Source of the DNA: Fimenecus sp045602655
GTDB lineage: Bacteria > Bacillota > Clostridia > Oscillospirales > Acutalibacteraceae
Direction: 5' to 3'
Length of the DNA: 29,479 nt
Assembly: GCA_045602655.1 (NCBI GenBank)
Contig: JAZSBY010000117.1
Span: 1 to 29,479 of the forward strand
Of this stretch, positions 1 through 6,930 are shown in pieces (position 1 is the stretch's first letter; the number at the start of each line of letters is the position of its first letter). The notes below the pieces were generated by a model that worked only from the letters and a program-made list of their open reading frames with translations, did not search any database and was not told the origin of the DNA. The translations under genes and the position numbers were made by a program.

Positions 1-3000
1 TTTTTGTAGAAATAATCACCAACAACACCATTTTTAATAATCATTTTACCACTTTCGTCAAATTCATAATAGCCAACTGCAAGTGGTGTGCCATCTTCAT
101 AGGTGAAGCCTTCTACAAATCTCTCGCTCAAATAGATTCTCTTATTCTTTGCGATTTTGTTGTAGTCGTTGATGAAATAGTAATTGCCTTCAAACTCAAT
201 AAGTTGATATGCTTTTTGAATTACATTGTCTTTGTAGAAATAGTCACCTTTAATGCCTGTGAACTCTAAAAATTGAATGTCATTATTTACAAGCCATCCG
301 TTAAAAAGACCTATATCAATTTCATTCCAGGACTCTTCTGAACCAGCGTAATATACATTATTAAGAACATTACAGTTGTAGAATGATCTTTCTTGTATAG
401 TTTTTACTCCCTTACCTATTTTAACAGTTTCAAGTTCTACACAATAATCAAATGCATATCGATATATTATTGTTACACTATCAGGAATATCAATAGTCTT
501 AAGAGAATAACATTCAGCGAATGTACCACCATTAATTGCAGTTATTTTTTTGCTTAATGTGATATTTTCAAGACTTTCACAACCACAAAATGCAGCACTA
601 CCAATTATCTCTATGTTATCTGGAATAGTTATATTTACAAGGTTGATACAATATGCAAATGCTGAACTTGAGATTGCTGTCAAACCTTTTGAAAGTTTTA
701 CACTTGAAAGATTCATACATTCTCTGAACACACCATCGCCAATTAAAGTTACACTATTTGGTAAAGTAATTGATTTAAGACTATCACAATTTGCAAAACC
801 ATATTCACCAATTGTTGTAACACTATCAGCAATTTCTACAGTTTCAAGACCTGAAAATCCACAAAATGCGTAGTTGGAAATTGATGTAACGCCATCATTA
901 ATAATTATCTTTTTAATGTTTTTTGCATAACTATACCATGGAAAATCATTTCCATATCCAAAGTCAGTCATCACGCCAGTACCTGAAATTGTCAATGTAG
1001 CTGTATCAGCATTATATGTCCATGTAAGGTTTTCGCCACAACTACCTGAATCAGATTCATAGTCTTTATAATTAAAATAGATTGTTGCCATTTTAAGGCT
1101 TTCGTTGTCACTTTCAACTGTAATTGCAGCCCATTGTTCCTCTGTACCACCATAATAAACTTTAGAAAGAGTACACCAATAATCAAAAGCACTTTCACCA
1201 ACAGTTGTTACACTTGCTGGGATAACTACAGTATTAATATTTTCGCATCGATAAAAAGCATCAGCAGGAATAGTTGTTACGCCATCACAAATTTTAACAT
1301 AGGCAATATATGGACATTTAAAAAATGCACCTGCACGCATTTCTTTAACAGAAAGAGGCATTTCATAATATGCAACCTTGCTACCTTGAGGACACAAAAT
1401 CAATTCTGTTTTGTCGCCATTATAGAGAATACCATATTCATCAACTGAAAAATATTGATTTTCGCTATCCACAATAAAGCCTTCAAGTTCTTCACAATAT
1501 TGAAATGCGTTTGTACCAATACTTTCTACACTCTTACCGATTTTAAACTCATTAAGATTATAGCAATTCGCAAATGCACTATTACCAATTGTTTTAACAC
1601 CATCGCCTACGAACACACTTCGAAGTTGTTCATTCTCGTAGAAAGCTTCCTTACCAATATATGTTACGCTGTCAGCGATAATAATGGTTATAAAAGAATA
1701 GCCACGAAATGCCTCATTACCAATTCCGGTTATACCTACTGTGATAATAAGTGTATCTATATTAAAATGCACATTTTGATTTAAAGGTTCATAATAAAAT
1801 GAATGAAGCTTATGACCATATTCAATTGTACCAGTACCATAGACAGTCAAAGTGTCTGTTGAGCGATCAAGAACACTAATAAGATAATCACCTGATTTAG
1901 TTGTATACGATGTTTCATTAAGAATAGGTACAATTACACCCTCAACATACACCTCTCCACAATATGAACAGCATTCACTATAAGTACATCCTTCACTTGT
2001 GGTTGTTGGAAGAATGGAAGGAGTTGCAACTTTATTATGACCAAGGGCATCATAAACTAGTTTATATTCATATCCGCAATCACAAGTGTATGAAGTATAT
2101 CCTGCTTCTGTACAGGTTGGGTCCAATGTCACAACTTTATAGTTGTGTTTATGGTCTGTATCACCAATATTTCCAGTGCTATTATAATGAATTATTGCAT
2201 TTGTGAGTGCATCATTACCCGTTGTATCAATTGAAATCTCTTTCCATTGTTCTTCTGTACCCACATAGTAAACATCTGTAAGGGCAGTACATCCAGCGAA
2301 TGCATTATTATAAACTATATCTAAATTCTTACCAACAGTAACACTCTTAAGGTTAGAACAATTTTCAAATGCAGAAAAGAATATGTAATATACATTATCA
2401 GGAACTGCTACATGAATTAGAGAAGAACATCCTTTAAATGTACCTGCTTCAATTGATGTTATTACATTGCTAATTGTAACATCTATAAGTTTATTACAAT
2501 TTTCAAACATATTTAAGCCAATTGATGATACGCTATCGGGAATTGTTACACTTGTCAAACTCTTACAGTTTTTAAATATATAGCTACCCATTGATGTTAC
2601 ACTATCAGGAATTGATACATACAATAGATTTGAACAATCTTCAAATGCGTAGCTATCAATTTTTGTTATACCTTCATTTATAACAATTGATTTAATTCCA
2701 CTTAAATATTTTTCCCACGGACGATTTTGAGTAGAAGTATATTTTTCTGTTGCACCTGTGCCTGAAATAATCAAAGCACCTGTTTGCGTATTATAAGTCC
2801 AAGTTGCATTAGTTCCACAAGTACCTGAAACGATTACAGAGCTATCCTCTGTTGTGCCAAGAGCAGGAATAATTTTCTGTTCCAAAAGGACAGCACCACA
2901 GCCTGAACATGCTATACCCGCAGTAAGACCAGGTTTTGTTTCTGTTGGGGCAAATTCAGGAATAATAACCTGAGTATGACCTATTGCGTTAACAGTTTCA

Positions 3001-4265
3001 GTATATGAGTCGCCACAAACTGAGCATTTGTATGTCTTAACGCATGCTGTTGTGTCGGGTGAAGTATTAACTACTAATTCATAATCGTGTTCTTTTACTT
3101 TATCAACTGCTTCTGTGTATGTATCTCCACAAGTTGTACAAGTGAATGTCTTTACACCATCCGTTGTACAAGTAGGGTCTTTTGTTATAACACCATCGTC
3201 ATAACTATGACCTGTTTGTGGAACTGCTTCTGTGTATGTATCACCACAAGTTGTACAAGTGAATGTCTTTACACCATCAACATCACAAGTTGGTTTTGTT
3301 GTTACGGAACCATTATCATAACTATGTTCTGTTGCTTTTACATAATCGCCATTATAAGAATGACCACATTCGCAAGTGTATGTTGTGTAGCCATCTTCAT
3401 CGCAGAATTCAGCTACATATTCGCCTGTTTTAACATAGTTATGTCTATGCACTGTGCTTTCACAATGAATATTTGCCGTTAACAAAGGTTCATTATAAGC
3501 ATAAGGATGAAGCATCAAAATATCTTCTTCTGTTCCTGTATAATAAACATCCTGAAGGTTGACACAATCTCCAAAAACACCATATCCAACACTTGTTACA
3601 CTAACAGGAAAAGTAATGCTTTTAAGATTAACACAACCTGCGAAATTTTCACCACGAAGGCTTGTAACACTCTCAGGAATTACAATATCTGTAAGACTTG
3701 TGCAATTAGCAAATGTACCAGTTCCTATATCTGTCAAGCCATCGCAAAGTGTTACATTTGCAAGTCTGTCACAGCTTGCGAATACATCATCACCAAATTC
3801 TGTTACTGTACCCGGAATTACAACTGTATCAAGGTAATCGCAGTTCGAGAAAGCACCTTCACCGATTTTTGTAATGCCTTCGTGTAAAACAATCTTTGTA
3901 AGGCTATCACACTCATCGAATGCATAATCACCGATAACTGTTACGCTTTCAGGAATAGTAACACTCTTGAGATTTACAAACAATTCGAATGCACTGCTTC
4001 CGATTGACGTAACACCATCTTCAATAACCACATTTGTAATTTCAGATTTAAGGTCATACCATTGAGAATCATCAAACGGATAATCATACATGGCTCCTTC
4101 GCCTGAAATTGTTAATGTACCTGTGGCCTCATCGTAAGACCATGTTAAGTTATCACCACAAACACCTGAATATGGGTCAGGTGCAGCACTTGCAGTAACA
4201 GGTATTATGGATAATACCATCAAAATCGCTAAGAATACTGATATAAATTTTTGTCTTCTTCGCAT
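1..4265 (-). CDS. Giant secreted BspA-type leucine-rich-repeat surface protein, N-terminal part (3' end outside window)
   Basis: The frame is open from ATG 4265 to the left edge with no stop, giving at least 1,421 residues. The start has a good RBS (AGGAGAGG, 4271-4278). Residues 1-27 are a typical signal peptide (Arg-rich start, hydrophobic core, ASA before the mature APDPYSG). The mature part alternates modules: four headers of the type CGxNLTWxYxxxTGTLxISGxG (near residues 36, 480, 785 and 1073), each followed by LRR_5/BspA repeats (AFxxCxxLxxVxIPxSVTxIG). Cys-rich repeats (GHSY..PTC..GVKTFTCTTCGDTYTEAV) lie near 262-478, with a shorter set near 702-780. From about residue 1335 the repeats change to YYF-type units (GDYFYK, GNYYFI, GYYEFDESGKM) resembling C-terminal cell-wall-binding-like repeats of clostridial surface proteins. 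The protein is probably cell-surface or secreted; adhesion or host interaction is inferred from the family only. Divergent from an XRE regulator. Confidence 0.9.
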   Translation of the reverse strand, partial: MRRRQKFISVFLAILMVLSIIPVTASAAPDPYSGVCGDNLTWSYDEATGTLTISGEGAMYDYPFDDSQWYDLKSEITNVVIEDGVTSIGSSAFELFVNLKSVTIPESVTVIGDYAFDECDSLTKIVLHEGITKIGEGAFSNCDYLDTVVIPGTVTEFGDDVFASCDRLANVTLCDGLTDIGTGTFANCTSLTDIVIPESVTSLRGENFAGCVNLKSITFPVSVTSVGYGVFGDCVNLQDVYYTGTEEDILMLHPYAYNEPLLTANIHCESTVHRHNYVKTGEYVAEFCDEDGYTTYTCECGHSYNGDYVKATEHSYDNGSVTTKPTCDVDGVKTFTCTTCGDTYTEAVPQTGHSYDDGVITKDPTCTTDGVKTFTCTTCGDTYTEAVDKVKEHDYELVVNTSPDTTACVKTYKCSVCGDSYTETVNAIGHTQVIIPEFAPTETKPGLTAGIACSGCGAVLLEQKIIPALGTTEDSSVIVSGTCGTNATWTYNTQTGALIISGTGATEKYTSTQNRPWEKYLSGIKSIVINEGITKIDSYAFEDCSNLLYVSIPDSVTSMGSYIFKNCKSLTSVTIPDSVSSIGLNMFENCNKLIDVTISNVITSIEAGTFKGCSSLIHVAVPDNVYYIFFSAFENCSNLKSVTVGKNLDIVYNNAFAGCTALTDVYYVGTEEQWKEISIDTTGNDALTNAIIHYNSTGNIGDTDHKHNYKVVTLDPTCTEAGYTSYTCDCGYEYKLVYDALGHNKVATPSILPTTTSEGCTYSECCSYCGEVYVEGVIVPILNETSYTTKSGDYLISVLDRSTDTLTVYGTGTIEYGHKLHSFYYEPLNQNVHFNIDTLIITVGITGIGNEAFRGYSFITIIIADSVTYIGKEAFYENEQLRSVFVGDGVKTIGNSAFANCYNLNEFKIGKSVESIGTNAFQYCEELEGFIVDSENQYFSVDEYGILYNGDKTELILCPQGSKVAYYEMPLSVKEMRAGAFFKCPYIAYVKICDGVTTIPADAFYRCENINTVVIPASVTTVGESAFDYWCTLSKVYYGGTEEQWAAITVESDNESLKMATIYFNYKDYESDSGSCGENLTWTYNADTATLTISGTGVMTDFGYGNDFPWYSYAKNIKKIIINDGVTSISNYAFCGFSGLETVEIADSVTTIGEYGFANCDSLKSITLPNSVTLIGDGVFRECMNLSSVKLSKGLTAISSSAFAYCINLVNITIPDNIEIIGSAAFCGCESLENITLSKKITAINGGTFAECYSLKTIDIPDSVTIIYRYAFDYCVELETVKIGKGVKTIQERSFYNCNVLNNVYYAGSEESWNEIDIGLFNGWLVNNDIQFLEFTGIKGDYFYKDNVIQKAYQLIEFEGNYYFINDYNKIAKNKRIYLSERFVEGFTYEDGTPLAVGYYEFDESGKMIIKNGVVGDYFYK
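3105..3278. repeat. Near-identical tandem 57-bp repeat inside the LRR gene
   Basis: Positions 3105-3161 and 3222-3278 are identical except for one base (tct versus tca). Their 117-bp period equals 39 codons, so the frame is kept. They encode two copies of the Cys-rich unit DGVKTFTCTTCGDTYTEAV. Such near-identity inside an otherwise diverged repeat protein points to recent duplication or gene conversion, and to possible copy-number variation. Confidence 0.85.
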
Positions 4266-4294
4266 AAAACCCTCTCCTATTTCTTTATAACTTG

Positions 4295-4323
4295 ATATTA
4301 GCATAGATTACTATAATTTTCAA
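4295..4323 (-). promoter_or_regulatory. Proximal sigma-A-type promoter of the LRR gene
   Basis: On the minus strand, -35 TTGAAA (4318-4323), a 17-bp spacer and -10 TAATAT (4295-4300) lie about 30 bp upstream of the ATG at 4265. Motif match only. Confidence 0.55.
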
Positions 4324-4416
4324 GGTATAACACATTTTTTGTATGAATTTTCCACAATATTAGTGTCTTATATATAACATCCCTCCTATTTTATAATATT
4401 ATATTCGCCTAATTTA

Positions 4417-4445
4417 ATAATACACATTTTAGATGTATATGTCAA
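4417..4445 (-). promoter_or_regulatory. Distal near-consensus sigma-A promoter reading toward the LRR gene
   Basis: On the minus strand, -35 TTGACA (4440-4445), a 17-bp spacer and -10 TATTAT (4417-4422). It would give a leader of about 145 nt before the LRR start. The spacer is filled by one copy of a 19-bp repeat and the -35 touches the second copy, so a repressor bound there would block it. An AGGAGGG (4381-4387) follows in the leader. Confidence 0.65.
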
Positions 4446-4462
4446 TACACATTTTAGATGTA
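4419..4462. promoter_or_regulatory. Two tandem 19-bp direct repeats, putative operator of the adjacent XRE regulator
   Basis: The same 19 bases, aatacacattttagatgta, occur at 4419-4437 and 4444-4462 with a 25-bp period. Each copy contains an imperfect dyad (TACA-N9-TGTA). One copy lies between the -35 and -10 of the distal LRR promoter; the other overlaps its upstream edge and lies just before the XRE gene. The position suggests control of both divergent genes. A degenerate third copy (acacattttttgtat) is near 4329-4343, upstream of the proximal promoter. Identity of the binding protein is inferred. Confidence 0.55.
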
Positions 4463-4487
4463 CGATAAAATTGTTTCGGTGATAAAA

Positions 4488-4691
4488 ATGTATTATAAAA
4501 GAATTCGAGAACTCCGGGAAGACAATGATATTCGGCAAAAAGATGTTGCAAAGCTTCTTAATACAACTCAGCAACATTATAGTAGAATTGAAAACGGTTC
4601 AACAGAAATTACAGCTGACAGAATAATTGCACTTGCAAAGTTTTACAATGTATCTTCGGATTATATTTTAGGTTTAAGTGACCAAAAATAA
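4488..4691 (+). CDS. Small XRE-family (HTH_3) transcriptional regulator
   Basis: The 67-residue product is essentially one Cro/C1-type helix-turn-helix domain: RIRELREDNDIRQKDVAKLL, then the recognition region TTQQHYSRIENGSTEITAD, then IIALAKFYNVSSDYILGLSD, a standard XRE ending. There is no effector domain. An upstream in-frame ATG at 4458 lies inside the second operator-like repeat and has no RBS; ATG 4488 has GGTGAT (4479-4484) in front and begins where family members do (MYYKRIRELRE), so I chose 4488. It is divergent from the LRR gene across a region with tandem 19-bp repeats, so it probably regulates itself and that gene (inference). I see no clear promoter of its own. A hairpin at 4827-4850 may end its transcript. 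Confidence 0.85.
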   Translation: MYYKRIRELREDNDIRQKDVAKLLNTTQQHYSRIENGSTEITADRIIALAKFYNVSSDYILGLSDQK

Positions 4692-4743
4692 CGGTAATAT
4701 GCTGTTTTTATTTTATCATATTTTTGTTCAAATTTATATGATA

Positions 4744-4780
4744 TTGCAAAACTGCAGATTTTTTTTGCAAAATTACAGAT
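4744..4780. repeat. Short imperfect direct repeat
   Basis: ttgcaaaactgcagat (4744-4759) and ttgcaaaattacagat (4765-4780) match at 14 of 16 positions with a 21-bp period, in the gap between the convergent XRE gene and tsf. No function is evident. Confidence 0.4.
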
Positions 4781-4810
4781 AAAATCACTTTAAAGCGTTC
4801 TTATCAAAAC

Positions 4811-4850
4811 ATGCTAAAAAGAAAAAAGCACACAGCCGAAACTGTGTGCT
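4811..4850 (-). terminator. Intrinsic terminator of rpsB-tsf (possibly bidirectional)
   Basis: A perfect 9-bp stem, AGCACACAG/CTGTGTGCT (4827-4835 with 4842-4850), has a 6-nt loop and is followed on the minus strand by a T-rich run (4811-4826). It lies 17 bp past the tsf stop. On the plus strand the T-run is weaker, so termination of the XRE gene is possible but less certain. Confidence 0.85.
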
Positions 4851-4867
4851 AAAATTTTTATATAGAA

Positions 4868-5968
4868 TTACATCATGCTTGCAATTTCTGCAGCAAAATT
4901 CTCTTCTTTCTTTTCGATGCCTTCGCCCTTCTCAAAACGAACAAAGCTTGCCACCTTGATGTCTGCACCAAGTTCTTTAGCAACTGCATTTACATAGCCA
5001 TCAACTGAACCATCAAAAAGGTCTGAACGAACAAAAGTCTGTTCAAGAAGACAAACTTCTTTAATCTGCTTTGCAAGACGACCTTGAACAAGACCAACGA
5101 AGATTTTGTTCTCAGAAATTTCTGCTTTATGAGAAACAGCGATTTCAGCCATTGTTGCATAAGCTTCTTTTGAAATGAAGTTTACAAAGTTCTTTCTCTG
5201 TTTCTGGTCAAGACCATTGTAGATGTTAGCGTCTTCATCGCTCCATTTCTTATCATTGATTGCTTCTGTAATGATGCTGTTAAGAATTGGAACAGGAAGT
5301 GAATCAGGCTTATTTAATGCACTGTCAATTGTGATTGACTTCATCTTTGCAAGTTCTTCATCTGAAATATCAGCCTTGCTTAAATATTCAGGGTTCATCG
5401 CTGCAATCTGCATTGCTACATTTTTACCCATTGATTCAAACTCTGCCTTTGCTGCTGTTGCATCATCTACATCAAATGAAACAAGAACACCAACGGTACC
5501 GCCTGCGTGGATATATGTTGCTGTATGTCCTTCAACAAGAGCAAATCTACGAACTTTCATATTTTCACGAAGTGCAAGGAAAACTTCCTGAACTTCTTCA
5601 TCAACAGTTTTATCAGAATCAACTGCTTTTGTAGCAAGAAGTGCCTCAACATCTGCTGGCTTTTCAGCAACAACTGTCTTAACAACTTTAGCTGCAAGGT
5701 TAACAAATGGCTCACCCTTAGCCACAAAGTCTGTTTCGCAGTTAATTTCAACAAGTGCACCTGCGTTTGCATCACTATATGCAGCAACTACACCTTCAGC
5801 AGCAACACGGCTTGCTTTCTTTGCAGCTGATGCAAGACCTTTTTCTCTAAGAATATCAATAGCCTTTTCAATGTCGCCATCTGTTTCAACAAGAGCCTTT
5901 TTACAATCCATCATACCAACGCCTGTCTTCTCGCGAAGAGCCTGTACGTCTTTTGCAGTAAATGCCAT
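4868..5968 (-). CDS. tsf: Elongation factor Ts
   Basis: EF-Ts is the nucleotide exchange factor for EF-Tu. The start ATG 5968 (MAFTAKDVQAL) has GGAGGAA about 9 nt upstream; extension to 6013 would add a non-family leader. The N-terminal UBA-like domain shows KTGVGMMDCKKAL (15-27). The core shows TDFVA (79-83), the residues that enter the EF-Tu nucleotide-site region. The C-terminus ends in the conserved FVRFEKGEGIEKKEENFA. At 366 residues it is about 70 longer than the Bacillus protein. The extra segment, roughly residues 219-288, sits between the ISDEEL linker and the VQGRLAKQIKEVCLLEQ core helix. It is cotranscribed with rpsB as in most bacteria, with a hairpin in the 73-bp gap. Confidence 0.97.
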   Translation of the reverse strand: MAFTAKDVQALREKTGVGMMDCKKALVETDGDIEKAIDILREKGLASAAKKASRVAAEGVVAAYSDANAGALVEINCETDFVAKGEPFVNLAAKVVKTVVAEKPADVEALLATKAVDSDKTVDEEVQEVFLALRENMKVRRFALVEGHTATYIHAGGTVGVLVSFDVDDATAAKAEFESMGKNVAMQIAAMNPEYLSKADISDEELAKMKSITIDSALNKPDSLPVPILNSIITEAINDKKWSDEDANIYNGLDQKQRKNFVNFISKEAYATMAEIAVSHKAEISENKIFVGLVQGRLAKQIKEVCLLEQTFVRSDLFDGSVDGYVNAVAKELGADIKVASFVRFEKGEGIEKKEENFAAEIASMM

Positions 5969-6001
5969 TTTCTTTTCCTCCAATATAATCGATTTTAAAA
6001 C

Positions 6002-6027
6002 AGCCCGTAACAATTAAGCCACGGGCT
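6002..6027 (-). terminator. Hairpin between rpsB and tsf, possible attenuator or processing site
   Basis: A perfect 7-bp stem, AGCCCGT/ACGGGCT, has a 12-nt loop. On the minus strand it is followed only by a short TTTT before AAAA, so it would be a weak terminator. It may set the rpsB:tsf ratio or protect the 3' end of rpsB mRNA. Confidence 0.45.
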
Positions 6028-6041
6028 ATAAATTTTATAAA

Positions 6042-6782
6042 TTATTCAGCAACTTCTTCTGTTGCTGTTTCTTCAACAACAGCTTCAACTTCCATCTGCT
6101 CGCCCTGTCTGCCTTCGATAACTGCATCAGCCATAGCTCCTGCAATAAGTTTTACTGCACGGATAGCATCATCGTTACCTGGGATAACATAGTCAACATC
6201 ATCAGGGTCACAGTTTGTATCAACAATTGCAATTACCGGAATACCAAGCTTCTTAGCTTCTGCAACAGCAATCTTTTCTTTTCTTGGGTCTACAATGAAC
6301 ATAGCAGCTGGCTGCTTTTTCATTTCTGTAATACCACCAATGTACTTTTCAAGCTTTTCGATTTCAAGCTCGTACTTAGCAACTTCCTTTTTAGGAAGAA
6401 GGTCAAATGTGCCATCTTCTTTCATAGCCTGAAGCTGAGCAAGTCTCTTAATTCTCTGCTTGATTGTTGTGAAATTTGTAAGCATACCGCCGAGCCAACG
6501 AGCATTAACGAATGGCATACCACAACGCATAGCCTCTTCCTTAACTGAGCTCTGAGCCTGCTTCTTTGTGCCTACAAAAAGAACTTCGCCGCCGTTTTCA
6601 GCAACTTCCTTGATTACCTTGTAAGCTTCTTCAAGTTTTTTAACTGTTTTCTGAAGGTCAATGATATAGATACCATTTCTTTCAGTGAAGATGTATTCAG
6701 CCATTTTAGGGTTTCATCTTCTTGTCTGGTGTCCAAAATGAACACCTGCCTCGAGTAACTGTTTCATAGATACTACTGACAT
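6042..6782 (-). CDS. rpsB: 30S ribosomal protein S2, interrupted by an in-frame TGA at codon 23
   Basis: S2 is a small-subunit protein needed for S1 docking. From ATG 6782 (RBS GGAGG, 6791-6795) the frame encodes MSVVSMKQLLEAGVHFGHQT-RR-stop-NPKMAEYIFTERNG. The stop is TGA at 6714-6716, exactly where S2 proteins have the invariant Trp of RxWNPKM. From ATG 6704 (MAEYIFTERNG) the frame is intact to TAA at 6042, with the expected VGTKKQAQ, RWLGGMLTN and VDTNCDPD motifs and an acidic C-terminal tail. ATG 6704 has no RBS and would remove the conserved first 26 residues. A single G-to-A change (TGG to TGA) explains it. Because S2 is essential, a sequence error, rare variant or readthrough is likelier than true loss. 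Total 246 codons if the TGA is read. Confidence 0.93.
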
Positions 6783-6885
6783 AATTTTTTCCTCCTTATT
6801 TTATCCTCTGTGCAGGTCATCTTTTAATGGGACATTTATTCAATGCAATACCATCAAAATCACTACACATGCGAATTGCTGAAAA

Positions 6886-6914
6886 ATTATATCACAACAA
6901 AACCATTTATGCAA
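6886..6914 (-). promoter_or_regulatory. rpsB-tsf promoter
   Basis: On the minus strand, -35 TTGCAT (6909-6914), a 17-bp spacer and a perfect -10 TATAAT (6886-6891). The predicted leader is about 97 nt, long enough for ribosomal-protein feedback control, though I find no convincing fold in it. The -35 is one arm of an inverted repeat, ATGCAA-N8-TTGCAT (6909-6928). Confidence 0.75.
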
Positions 6915-6930
6915 TAGTTTTTTTGCATTT

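Noticed and set aside
3105..3278. CRISPR-like repeats
   Set aside because: Only two near-identical copies at 117-bp spacing, in frame within a coding gene, with related sequence between them; no spacer pattern and no cas gene.
3087..3482. Cys-rich plus-strand open frame
   Set aside because: It is the complement of the Cys-repeat part of the LRR gene; no RBS and no known family. The same holds for the other plus-strand frames between 550 and 3887.
4458..4487. Upstream start of the XRE gene at 4458
   Set aside because: The ATG lies inside the operator-like repeat, has no RBS, and adds residues not typical of the family.
4386..4577. Minus-strand 63-residue frame over the XRE gene
   Set aside because: It runs through the operators and promoter and antisense to the XRE gene, without RBS or recognisable domain.
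6714..6716. Organism-wide reading of TGA as Trp
   Set aside because: Every other gene read here has only TGG for Trp, no other in-frame TGA occurs in about 8,000 codons, and tepA appears to end at TGA at a sensible place. One codon does not support a code change.
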